64,000 bases of DNA from contig CANKYI010000001.1 of the NCBI GenBank assembly GCA_947488085.1, positions 1,373,928-1,437,927 on the forward strand. The letters run 5' to 3'. Below, in pieces: positions 1 through 8,801 of the stretch (its first letter is position 1; every line of letters begins with the position of its first letter). The notes below the pieces were generated by a model, which saw only the letters and a list, made by a program, of their open reading frames with translations, was not told the DNA's origin and made no database searches. The position numbers and the translations under genes were made by a program. This stretch comes from an uncultured Erythrobacter sp. GTDB taxonomy: Bacteria; Pseudomonadota; Alphaproteobacteria; Sphingomonadales; Sphingomonadaceae.

Positions 1-1
1 A

Positions 2-118
2 GAGGTGCAGCGATTGCACTCACCGATTGATGGTTACGCACTTTATGGAAAACGCGGCCCGTCCATGCGCGTAGGCGATCCGGTCATGACGATAGGCATT
101 CCAGTCGACGGCTTTTGA
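2..118 (+). CDS. C-terminal fragment of a CDS running off the left edge; resembles the C-terminus of succinylglutamate desuccinylase/aspartoacylase-family proteins
   Basis: Open frame from base 2 to TGA at 116-118: EVQRLHSPIDGYALYGKRGPSMRVGDPVMTIGIPVDGF*; SPxDGYxLYxxxxPxxxxGDPxxxIG pattern. Confidence 0.4.
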   Translation, partial: EVQRLHSPIDGYALYGKRGPSMRVGDPVMTIGIPVDGF

Positions 119-189
119 GGGAGAATGTGAGTCGTCAGCAGCCTGTCTGCTTTTTCAAGCTCCTCAAGCCTGACCGCCATTTTGATCCC

Positions 190-1053
190 CTACCGAACGG
201 TGAAACCGTCTTTCGTCCGGAGGTATAACACGCAGTTATCATCAGCGATGCAGGTGATTTCGTGGTCTGTGTTGTCATCTGATGCAATGTATCCACCAGC
301 GTCCAGACGTGTCGCGTCGCGGCCGATTGACTTATGATCGACTGCTCCTGCGATAATTACAGTCTTTAGACTTCCCTCACTCACGGAGAGCGTGACTGAG
401 GAATTTGGCGGCAGTTTCAGCAGCGAGCCATTGCTGGCGGTCGGTTCCCCTGACTGCCACAGCACAGCTACCTCTGGTCCCGGCCCTTCTGGATTCTCAG
501 TATTGATCCAAACGCTTTCCTCAGCACTAAGCCAAACCAGATTTCGGCTCGCCAGATTGATTGGTAACTCCCCGTTGTTGAATTCTTGACCCACCCCTTG
601 AACAAGATAGGGACCGGAGAGAATCTCCAGAAATGCAGTCGCAGTTTCGCCCGGCTTGGCAGCCGTAATGTGGGGTTCGCCCGCAGGCTGCGTCCAATAT
701 GAGCCGGGTTCCATCCACATTTTGGCCGCCTGTGGGTCGTCATTGTGAATAGCTCCGCTGATCACAATGGCCCGGTAGGTGATGTTGTGAATGTGCGGCG
801 GAGAGGAAAAACCGTCACCAAATTTCAACAACATTCCCGAAGGGACATCCTGCGTGATATCGCCCCAAAGAACACCAGCTTGTGGGCTGGCGTCACCTCT
901 GGCGGGGTTGAGCGGCTGATAGGTCACTTCATCAACGGGGATGACAGTGACATCGTTTCCCTCACCCATTAACTCAGGCTCATCGGCGGTATCTAAACAG
1001 CCCGCCGCAAGCATCACCGCTGCACCCATCATAATGGAAACCGTGCGTTTCAT
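190..1053 (-). CDS. DUF4437/cupin-type lipoprotein
   Basis: ORF with signal peptide and lipobox (MLAAGC); cupin-like PPHIHNITYRAIVISG segment. Confidence 0.7.
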   Translation of the reverse strand: MKRTVSIMMGAAVMLAAGCLDTADEPELMGEGNDVTVIPVDEVTYQPLNPARGDASPQAGVLWGDITQDVPSGMLLKFGDGFSSPPHIHNITYRAIVISGAIHNDDPQAAKMWMEPGSYWTQPAGEPHITAAKPGETATAFLEILSGPYLVQGVGQEFNNGELPINLASRNLVWLSAEESVWINTENPEGPGPEVAVLWQSGEPTASNGSLLKLPPNSSVTLSVSEGSLKTVIIAGAVDHKSIGRDATRLDAGGYIASDDNTDHEITCIADDNCVLYLRTKDGFTVR

Positions 1054-1071
1054 GGTTAGGCCCGCTCTTGC

Positions 1072-2061
1072 TTAGTTGGAGATGACAATCTTGCCTTTGG
1101 CTTTGCCGCTGGCCAAGCGGTCGTAAGCAGCGCCGACTTCAGCCAAGCCGAAGGACATCTCATCCACGAGCGGTTTTAACGCGCCTGCATCTGCAACCCG
1201 CGCAAGCTCTGCGAGGATCTGACCATGCTGTTCGCGCCCATGATTGTGCAGCATCGGGATCAGCATAAAGACGACATGGATCGACAGGCCTTTGAAATGC
1301 GCTGGCGTCAGGTCGAGTTCAAGCATGGAGACAGTGGTAGCCACCTGTCCATTCAAGGCTGCGGCTTCAAAGGAATTGGTCATATTGGCGCCGCCGACAG
1401 AATCGAAAACGACATCAAAACCCGTCCCGCCAGTGTGCTTCGCCACATAATCGGTGACTGCTTCATTGGTGAAGTTGATCGCTTTGGCACCGTAACCCTC
1501 AATGGTCCCCACCTCGTTATCATCCCTGATGGTTGCATAGACATCCGCCCCCATATGCTTGGCCAATTGCACAGCGAGATGGCCAACACCACCGACACCG
1601 CCATGGACGAGGACTGTCTGTCCTTCTTTGACGCCCGCACGCATCAAACCCTCAAAAGCCGTAATTCCCACCAGCGGGATGGCAGCGGCTTCACGCATGG
1701 TCAGCGATTTGGGCTTGTGGGCAATCAGTTTGGCATCTGCGTTGATAAACTCAGCCAATGTGCCCTGAAGACCGATCAATCCGCCAGCGCAGCCATACAC
1801 TTCGTCGCCCGGTTTAAAGCCGTCGACACCTTCTCCGACCGCCTCGACAGTTCCGGCGAAATCCATACCCAAAACGGCGGGAAGGTCGGGTGAAAGGGGA
1901 AGCTGATCCTGACCCATTTTGCGGATCATCGTATCAACCGTATTCACACTGCTGGCGGCAATACGCACCAGAACATGGCCGGGCGTGACCACTGGATCAG
2001 CGATTTCGGCTGCCTTAAACTGGGCGTCATCACCGTATAAATTCAGGACCATCGACTTCAT
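1072..2061 (-). CDS. NADP-dependent zinc-type alcohol dehydrogenase / quinone oxidoreductase (MDR superfamily)
   Basis: GxGxxG-like VHGGVGGVGHLAVQLAKHMGADV and PGDEVYG; start set to MKSMVLNLYG. Confidence 0.85.
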   Translation of the reverse strand: MKSMVLNLYGDDAQFKAAEIADPVVTPGHVLVRIAASSVNTVDTMIRKMGQDQLPLSPDLPAVLGMDFAGTVEAVGEGVDGFKPGDEVYGCAGGLIGLQGTLAEFINADAKLIAHKPKSLTMREAAAIPLVGITAFEGLMRAGVKEGQTVLVHGGVGGVGHLAVQLAKHMGADVYATIRDDNEVGTIEGYGAKAINFTNEAVTDYVAKHTGGTGFDVVFDSVGGANMTNSFEAAALNGQVATTVSMLELDLTPAHFKGLSIHVVFMLIPMLHNHGREQHGQILAELARVADAGALKPLVDEMSFGLAEVGAAYDRLASGKAKGKIVISN

Positions 2062-2166
2062 TGCGCTTACCTCTTTGAAAATTGAGGCATGTATGTGCAT
2101 CATATCCTCTTGCGAGATAAGCTGGTCTCGACGATAATCACTTTTCTGCTTTTCAATACAATCCGG

Positions 2167-3069
2167 TCAATCGTCTAAGACCAACCGCGGGCCAATTCTC
2201 TCTACGAGAAAGTCGATCATCACACGCACTTTGGCCGACAAGACGTTCGATTTCGGATAGACGAGCCAGACTGCTGAGCCATCGCTGACCTGGTATTCAG
2301 GCAGAACCCGTACGAGTGATCCTTCCCGCAAATGATCATTGATACTCCAAAGCGAATTCATGGAAATGCCAACCCCAGCAAGTGTTGCGATGCGTGTGCT
2401 TGCGCCGTCATCGCATCGAACCTGCTCGTTTGCATCGGCCGGTGGGAAAAGGCATTCACGATTGTTATCAGCGCTTAAAGTGCGGCTGCCACTGCCAAAC
2501 ACCAACAATCGATGCCCTTGCAGATCGTTCGGCGTATCAGGCGTGCCATGTCGCGCGAGATAATCTGGCGAAGCGGCCAGAATGCGGGTGTCGTCTGCGA
2601 GCTTTCGCCCGACCATCGAACTGTCCTCTATGGCAAGGTTGCGCAGAGCAAGATCATAAGCACCTTCGATCAGATTGGTTTGTGTATCCGAAAGCCGGAG
2701 ATCCAAATTCACGTCTGGATGTCGGTCCAAAAACTCCGACAATATGGGTGCGATGTAAAGCTGAGCGAACGTGCTTGAACACGCAAACCGCAAAGTACCC
2801 GATGCAGCCGGGTTCCCCTTGCCCAGCGCGACCAGTCCGGCATCCTGTTGCGCGATAATTTCCTTGGCGAACGGAAGAAACTCTGCCCCTTTGAGCGATA
2901 GAGAAACTTTGCGCGTGGAACGATGAAGCAGGTCGGCTCCCACTTCCTTTTCCAGCTTTGCCAAACGTGCGCCCGCCACCGCAGGAGCCAGTCCCAACTG
3001 CCTCCCGGCGGCGCTTATGTTTAACAACTCCGCAGCGATGACGAACAGGCGCAGTGCATCTGTATCCAT
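2167..3069 (-). CDS. LysR family transcriptional regulator
   Basis: N-terminal HTH (MDTDALRLFVIAAELLNISAAGRQLGLAPAVAGARLAKLEKEVGADLLHRSTRKVSLS) typical of LTTRs. Confidence 0.92.
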   Translation of the reverse strand: MDTDALRLFVIAAELLNISAAGRQLGLAPAVAGARLAKLEKEVGADLLHRSTRKVSLSLKGAEFLPFAKEIIAQQDAGLVALGKGNPAASGTLRFACSSTFAQLYIAPILSEFLDRHPDVNLDLRLSDTQTNLIEGAYDLALRNLAIEDSSMVGRKLADDTRILAASPDYLARHGTPDTPNDLQGHRLLVFGSGSRTLSADNNRECLFPPADANEQVRCDDGASTRIATLAGVGISMNSLWSINDHLREGSLVRVLPEYQVSDGSAVWLVYPKSNVLSAKVRVMIDFLVERIGPRLVLDD

Positions 3070-3188
3070 ATTATACTGATATCCTATATTCTATATCGCA
3101 ATTGGCTATATTTTATATCGATAAAGGAGGCAATATATCCAAATCCAAGGTCGCGGCGCTTAGGGCGGCGCTCATTTGGAGACAGGTC

Positions 3189-3971
3189 ATGCAAATTGAC
3201 GCAAGCGTGAACTACCACATCAAAAAGGCCGCCCCGCAGGCGTTCGAATTTGATGTAGATGGTATCATCGGCAATCTGGTCTCACCCGAATTGGTTGAGA
3301 CCAAAATCAAGGTCGCCGATATGCGCGGCAGGGAGACTGACCTCGATTTTCAGCGTGATGGAATTGCGTTTCTCAATCACGTCTCGACCATTGATCAGTT
3401 CACCGACGACGGTGAGTGGGAAGCAACTTACAATGCCGAATTGACCGGCCTGCTGCAAAAGCAAATCGGCGCGAAGGAGGTCATCATCTTTGACCACACC
3501 GTGCGCATCGATGATGCAAACGCCGCGCGCCGCCCTGCCCGCAACGTCCACAATGACTACAACAAGGCGGGCGCTCATCAGCGCCTGATCGATCTTGTCG
3601 GCGAAGCACGCGCTGATGAATTCGAACGCGCCGGATTTGGGTTTGTGAATGTGTGGCGCCCTATTGATCGCGTTATCAAAACGTCACCCCTCGGCTTCAT
3701 TCGTCCATCCTCGATACGAGACAATGACTGGATGGATATCGGGTTGGTCTATCCGGACCGCTTTGGCCAAATTCTCGGGGTCGCCGCAAACCGCAACCAC
3801 GAGTGGTTCTACCGTTCCCAGATGACCTCTGGCGAGGTCGTCGTCTTCAACATCTACGACAATGGCGGGCGCCCTCATCTGGCCCACAGTGCTCTCGACT
3901 TGCCGGGGGATCGCAATGCGAACGCCCCACGCAAAAGCATAGAGAGCCGCACGCTCGTCCGGTATTGCTGA
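3189..3971 (+). CDS. CmcJ/NvfI family oxygenase/hydroxylase
   Basis: RNVHNDYNKAGAHQRL, VNVWRPIDRVIKTSPLGF, FDH and C-terminal RPHLAHSALDL..ESRTLVRY pattern of CmcJ-like proteins; ATG at 3189 chosen. Confidence 0.75.
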   Translation: MQIDASVNYHIKKAAPQAFEFDVDGIIGNLVSPELVETKIKVADMRGRETDLDFQRDGIAFLNHVSTIDQFTDDGEWEATYNAELTGLLQKQIGAKEVIIFDHTVRIDDANAARRPARNVHNDYNKAGAHQRLIDLVGEARADEFERAGFGFVNVWRPIDRVIKTSPLGFIRPSSIRDNDWMDIGLVYPDRFGQILGVAANRNHEWFYRSQMTSGEVVVFNIYDNGGRPHLAHSALDLPGDRNANAPRKSIESRTLVRYC

Positions 3972-3990
3972 ACACGAAAGGCATAGAACA

Positions 3991-4905
3991 ATGTCGACCG
4001 ATCTACTCGAAAAAGCCCGCACCGTGATCCGCCCAACGCGGGCAGAGATGCTGCAACGGACACCGAGCGTAAATCGCTTCTGGAACGAGAACGAGGATGT
4101 GTTTGAGCATGCTTGGGCACAATGGGAGGAAAATGGAGGTCTGGCTGACCTTGGCCTCGACCGCTCGCTTTATGCGCCTGAACTGCGGCGGGCTGTCGAG
4201 CAAGCCTGGCAAGACCCGGAGCAAGAGATTGCGGTGAGGGCCCTTTGGACCGAAGTGTTTCCAAACGTCTACGAAGCGCAATTCTTTGATCCAGACAAAC
4301 TCTCCATCTTGAGGGAATTCCTGCACCGCGCTGGGCAAGCGGATATCCCGCTTCGGCCACCCTATGGGCTTGTGCTCAATCGCGGCGGTGCCATGCTTGA
4401 TCCGCGCTCCGAAGGGTATCTCGCCGCCCCATCATTTCAGGCGTTTTACAAAGATCTCATGGATCACTTTATGCGACCGATTGCGCGGCTCCTGTGTCCG
4501 GATGTTTATGGTTATGACAGCCAGACATTCGGCTTTTCCATCCAATGGGAGGCAGGCAAGGACACCACGTTGCAGGCGCACACGGATGCATCGAGCGTGA
4601 CATTAAATATCAACTTGAACCTGCGGGGTGAGGACTTTTCCGGTTCAGCTGTACGCTTCATGGACCCGGCAACCAACTCCGTAAAGGATTTGACCTTTGC
4701 ACCGGGTACAGCGCTCATCCATCACGGTAGAGCCATGCACGCCTCCAAACCGATCACCCAAGGTGAGCGGCACAATTTCGTGCTCTGGCTTTACGGCCAG
4801 AATGGCCAGACACCCTATCAACACGGGCGCTCCGACAACACTGTATCAGCGCAAGAGCGTTGGTCACTGCCACGGGTTCAGCCCGACAATTTTGCCCCGT
4901 TCTGA
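3991..4905 (+). CDS. 2OG-Fe(II) oxygenase family protein
   Basis: HxD...H iron triad: QAHTDASSVTLNINLN ... TALIHHGRAMHASKPI..GERHNFVLWLYG. Confidence 0.8.
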   Translation: MSTDLLEKARTVIRPTRAEMLQRTPSVNRFWNENEDVFEHAWAQWEENGGLADLGLDRSLYAPELRRAVEQAWQDPEQEIAVRALWTEVFPNVYEAQFFDPDKLSILREFLHRAGQADIPLRPPYGLVLNRGGAMLDPRSEGYLAAPSFQAFYKDLMDHFMRPIARLLCPDVYGYDSQTFGFSIQWEAGKDTTLQAHTDASSVTLNINLNLRGEDFSGSAVRFMDPATNSVKDLTFAPGTALIHHGRAMHASKPITQGERHNFVLWLYGQNGQTPYQHGRSDNTVSAQERWSLPRVQPDNFAPF

Positions 4906-4954
4906 TCGGGCAAATTGAACCTCACCACTCTCATTCAATGAACGGATACATCCC

Positions 4955-5752
4955 ATGACCAAAACGATAATCATCACTGGCGCCACCGACGGCATTGGCC
5001 TTGAAACTGCCAAAATGATCGCGGCTGAAGGGCACACGCTTTTGCTCCATGGACGCAGCGCTGAAAAAGTTGTTGCAGCGGCGGACGCTGTATCGGCCAT
5101 CCCCGGCGCGGGGACGATCAACACGTACCGCGCCGACCTTTCGATCTTGGCAGAGGTCAAAGAGTTGGCGACGCAGATCAAATCCGATTTCGACGCAATC
5201 GACGTGCTGATCAACAATGCAGGCGTGTTCACAACACCCAACCCGACCAATGCCGATGGCTATGACACGCGCTTTATCGTCAACGTCGTTGCCCCCTATC
5301 TGCTGACCAAGTCTCTAATGGCGAACTTCAGCGAAGAGGCGCGCGTTGTGAACCTGTCTTCGGCTGCCCAGTCCCCTGTCGATGTGGATGGCCTCCTGGC
5401 TAAACAGGCCTTCTCCGACAACGCGGCCTACGCCCAAAGCAAGCTTGCTCTGACCATGTGGTCGTTCGAACTGGCGAACCAGCTTGGGGCGGATGGTCCG
5501 ATGATTGTGGCAGTAAACCCAGCATCGTTTCTTGGCAGCAAAATGGTCAAGGAAGCCTACGGTCAGAAAGGCAACGATCTTCGCATTGGTGCTGACATTT
5601 TGACCAGAGCAGCGCTCAGCGAAGAGTTCGCTGGCGCGTCTGGCCGGTATTACGACAATGATCGCAAGACCTTCACACAGCCACATCCTGACGCGCTAAA
5701 TCCCGCAAAAAATAGGCGTGTGATCAACGCCGTCGAGCAGCTGATCCGCTAA
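4955..5752 (+). CDS. SDR family oxidoreductase
   Basis: TGATDGIGLETAK (TGxxxGIG), NNAG, S..YAQSK catalytic pattern. Confidence 0.92.
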   Translation: MTKTIIITGATDGIGLETAKMIAAEGHTLLLHGRSAEKVVAAADAVSAIPGAGTINTYRADLSILAEVKELATQIKSDFDAIDVLINNAGVFTTPNPTNADGYDTRFIVNVVAPYLLTKSLMANFSEEARVVNLSSAAQSPVDVDGLLAKQAFSDNAAYAQSKLALTMWSFELANQLGADGPMIVAVNPASFLGSKMVKEAYGQKGNDLRIGADILTRAALSEEFAGASGRYYDNDRKTFTQPHPDALNPAKNRRVINAVEQLIR

Positions 5753-6023
5753 GCCAATTATCCAATCTGACGACAATCTGGCCAAGCGCATTGTGCAATT
5801 CCCGGCTGAATCGATCAACGCTTATAAGCAGATGGTCTATGAGAGCATCGACAAACCCATCGATGATGCGCTGAAAGCTGAGGCCTATTGGCTGTATCAG
5901 GCGACCAGCAAGACACCGGCAGTCAAACGTTTCCGCATCGCTGATGAGCAAGGCCTCGAACACGATATCGAAAATCAGCGAAAGTGGGTCGAACTTGTTA
6001 TGGATGTCCAAGACATCAACTAG
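5745..6023 (+). pseudogene. C-terminal remnant resembling enoyl-CoA hydratase/isomerase family
   Basis: Frame is open upstream of the called GTG at 5793 back to a stop at 5742-5744: IIQSDDNLAKRIVQFPAESINAYKQMVYESIDKPIDDALKAEAYWLYQATSKTPAVKRFRIADEQG..., similar to the C-terminal helix region of crotonase-fold proteins; no N-terminal domain present. Confidence 0.45.
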
Positions 6024-6044
6024 TTGCCGCTACTTCGATGAACA

Positions 6045-6077
6045 GAAAACCGGCTCTGCATTGCGGAGCCGATTTTC
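6045..6077 (+). terminator. Rho-independent terminator-like hairpin
   Basis: gaaaacCGGCTCtgcattgcgGAGCCGattttcg. Confidence 0.65.
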
Positions 6078-6260
6078 GAGTGTTTCACCATTGTGGATAT
6101 GAGCTTGTACGCCCTCGACGACGATGTCTGCGCAACTCAGCACCGACATAAGCAATCCCCCTGCCTTACAGCTAAGCTCACGATAGAGGCTGTGGGCGTG
6201 CTCCGTTTGCCCTCAATCTAGTGGCGTGATCAAAACGGAATGAGCATTGCTTGACTCATA

Positions 6261-6278
6261 ACTCTACATAGATAGAGT
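6261..6278. promoter_or_regulatory. Inverted repeat, candidate PadR operator
   Basis: ACTCTA-cataga-TAGAGT immediately upstream of the PadR ATG (6286). Confidence 0.5.
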
Positions 6279-6285
6279 ATTGCGA

Positions 6286-6588
6286 ATGAAACGTAAGCGT
6301 AAGCCATCACGTCAGACTCTTCTTGTTCTATCAGCGCTCGCGGCTCGACCAAATGATTGGCTCTATGGACTGGAGATTGCGCAGCTAACTGAGCTCAAAT
6401 CGGGCTCGCTATATCCAATTCTCATTCGATGTTCTGAAAGGGGACTTTTGGAATCGCAATGGCTCGAACCCATTGTCCAAGGACGTCCTCCCAGACACGC
6501 CTATCGTATCCTCCCTTTGGGCGCTGATTTACTTGCCCAATCTCACCGTCAGATTGTTCGACTGCCAGATCAAGGACTGCCTACATGA
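6286..6588 (+). CDS. PadR family transcriptional regulator
   Basis: Winged helix with YGLEIAQLTELKSGSLYPILIRCSERGLLES...GRPPRHAYRILPLGADLL. Confidence 0.9.
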   Translation: MKRKRKPSRQTLLVLSALAARPNDWLYGLEIAQLTELKSGSLYPILIRCSERGLLESQWLEPIVQGRPPRHAYRILPLGADLLAQSHRQIVRLPDQGLPT

Positions 6589-7178
6589 CTCAGTTAAGTT
6601 TGATCGAGGTCATCTTGCTGCGGCTCTCAAATTGGATCTCAGAGCCTGCGGATCGGGACTGGATTGCCGCAATGGCTGTTGAAACGACCGAAGTGAGGAC
6701 GAACAGATTAGATTGGGCGGCTGGGTGCCTTCTGGCGGCAATCAGAACGAAATGGGAAAACCAATGGCCGAGACTGTTGCTCGCCATGGCTTCTCCATTG
6801 CTGGTTGTTGTCCTAAACGCTCTTACGTTCGGCTTTGCCGCCACGTTCGCCGGTGGGCTTTTGCGCCAAGAGCTGTTTCTGCTGATCGTTATGTTAACCC
6901 CGGTTTTCTGCGTCGCCGTTTTGATCGGCTTCGTCGCAGTTCACCAATTTCCTCTTGGTTCAACTATCATTGCCGCAACTGGAAACGTGCTGTTTCCGCT
7001 CATGATGTATTGGATTCTCACCAGCGGCAATCCGGTTGCATTGCTGCACTCGGAGGCTTCATGGCTTTCATTGACGCCAGTGCTTGGCATTACTGCTCAG
7101 ACATTTGTTTTGGCTTCTGGCGCGTATATCGGCCGGAGGCTTCGGAAGCTTAACTGGACTTCAGCCAAGTCAACTTGA
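6585..7178 (+). CDS. Multi-TM membrane protein, uncharacterised, co-operonic with PadR
   Basis: ATGA overlap with the padR stop; several hydrophobic segments. Confidence 0.7.
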   Translation: MTQLSLIEVILLRLSNWISEPADRDWIAAMAVETTEVRTNRLDWAAGCLLAAIRTKWENQWPRLLLAMASPLLVVVLNALTFGFAATFAGGLLRQELFLLIVMLTPVFCVAVLIGFVAVHQFPLGSTIIAATGNVLFPLMMYWILTSGNPVALLHSEASWLSLTPVLGITAQTFVLASGAYIGRRLRKLNWTSAKST

Positions 7179-7374
7179 TTGGCCCTCGCTGAAGTGTCTG
7201 ATCATGGGTCGGCCGCCGATATTGAGGTCAAGTCGTGAATTGGATGCGTTGGTTGTTCACCGCTATCAATTTCTGCGACTTGGACTAGCCGTAGCAGTGC
7301 ACCACATGATGCGCGTGAGATCACCCGTGCAACAAGCTGGATGGCCAGCCAAACACCGCATCATTGATGAAATT

Positions 7375-7451
7375 TGGTAGCGGAGGAGGGACTTGAACCC
7401 CCGACACGCGGATTATGATTCCGCTGCTCTAACCACCTGAGCTACTCCGCC
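7375..7451 (-). tRNA. tRNA-Met (CAT anticodon)
   Basis: Minus strand GGCGGAG-TA-GCTC-AGGTGGTTA-GAGC-A-GCGGA-ATCATAA-TCCGC-GTGTC-GGGGG-TTCAAGT-CCCTC-CTCCGCT-A-CCA folds as a full cloverleaf. Confidence 0.95.
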
Positions 7452-7573
7452 CCAAAGGGATCCCGCTCGTTATATTACAGGGCGGGATTCGCGAGGCCAA
7501 AGACCTCAAGCGAGCGGCGCGTTTAGGGCGCAGGTTCGCGCCGGTCAACCTCAAGTTTGCCGCCGAGCCACCT

Positions 7574-8230
7574 CTAACGCGAGCTCTTGTTCATCCGCAG
7601 CACTTTGACCGCCAAACTGCGGTTGAACGCACGGTCCACCGCTTTGCCGATTTCAGGCAAGCTGGCCGCCAATTGCCCCAGGGCATCGCGGTCGATCCTC
7701 GCCATGCGCATGTCCTGCGTGACAGTAACGGTCGCGCTTGCACGTTCGCCGGAGACATGGCTCATTTCACCCAGAAATTCGCCCGCACCGCATTCGCTGA
7801 TAATGGCCAGATCGCGTTCAATCTCTGCTCGACCGCTGGCGATGTAGATTAGGGGTGGATCGAGTTCTCCTTGTTTGATCAATTGCGAGCCGACGGTGAC
7901 ATCTTCCCAAATCATGAGATCGCGCAGGCGGCTTTGCTGGGTCGGCTCCTCAATCTTCATCACATGGTCGAACAGATCACGCTCTTCGCTCGTCATCACG
8001 CCAGAGCGTGCTCTGCGGCGGAGTTCGAACAGGCGCGCGCCATTTACGGCCACAAAGCCGATCGCGATCACCAGTCCGATGCCAATACCTGCGGTGAGCG
8101 CAAAGTAGGCGACACCCAAAAGGCCAGCAGCGAGGCACAGCATTCGGATCGTGCGCACTTGATGCGGGATCATCGCCGCGATCAACGCGATCCCTGCTCC
8201 CCAGCCGACCAATGTGCTCCAATTGTCCAT
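7574..8230 (-). CDS. Membrane protein with three N-terminal TM segments and a C-terminal cyclic-nucleotide-binding-like domain
   Basis: Hydrophobic N-terminus to about residue 65, then CNB-like GSQLIKQGELDPPLIYIASGRAEIERD...GEFLGEMSHVSGERASATVTV. Confidence 0.75.
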   Translation of the reverse strand: MDNWSTLVGWGAGIALIAAMIPHQVRTIRMLCLAAGLLGVAYFALTAGIGIGLVIAIGFVAVNGARLFELRRRARSGVMTSEERDLFDHVMKIEEPTQQSRLRDLMIWEDVTVGSQLIKQGELDPPLIYIASGRAEIERDLAIISECGAGEFLGEMSHVSGERASATVTVTQDMRMARIDRDALGQLAASLPEIGKAVDRAFNRSLAVKVLRMNKSSR

Positions 8231-8275
8231 CCCTGCCCCTTAGCAGCCACCATCCTGCACCGTCGCGCGAAAACG

Positions 8276-8797
8276 TTAAACCAACCGCTCCTTGCCCCGA
8301 AAAGCACAGCGTTTCACCGCCTCCCACGGGCCATCTTGATAGAGATGCAATTCGAGCGCGGGAAAGGTGAATGCGCGCGTTTCAATCGCCGGGCCAAGCC
8401 GCGCCTGAAGCTCGCGCGCCTCACGCTTGGAGACCTTGTTCTGGATCGTAATGTGTGGGCGCGGCTCGTACAGGTCCTGCGCGGTCAGACTGCCGTGGAA
8501 GTGTTCGGCTATCATGGCACGCAATGTCAGCAAAGGCTCGCTTTGCAGCGCGATGGCGGTTCCTGTGTGAAGGTCCATTACGCCAGAGATCATGGCCTCA
8601 GGGGGTGCGAATTCGCGCGTAATGGTGGGCAGGAATATCTTGAGTTCCTCCAAAAGCGACGGCGCAAAAGAATGGAACATGGTGACATGCGCGTTCAAGT
8701 GATTGCGCTCCGCCGGATAGTGCTCTCGGCGCAGACCATCGGCCCATGCCTGAATATTCGGCGGCAAAGCGGCGGTGACGATAAACGGCCGCGCCAC
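8276..8797 (-). CDS. 2'-5' RNA ligase / LigT-like family protein
   Basis: HVTMFHSF and HITIQNKV (two HxT motifs); GTG start at 8797. Confidence 0.8.
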   Translation of the reverse strand: MARPFIVTAALPPNIQAWADGLRREHYPAERNHLNAHVTMFHSFAPSLLEELKIFLPTITREFAPPEAMISGVMDLHTGTAIALQSEPLLTLRAMIAEHFHGSLTAQDLYEPRPHITIQNKVSKREARELQARLGPAIETRAFTFPALELHLYQDGPWEAVKRCAFRGKERLV

Positions 8798-8801
8798 GTC
8801 C

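Noticed and set aside
4083-4095. GAACGAGAACGAGG resembling an SOS half-site pair
   Set aside because: Spacing N2 and located inside a coding region.
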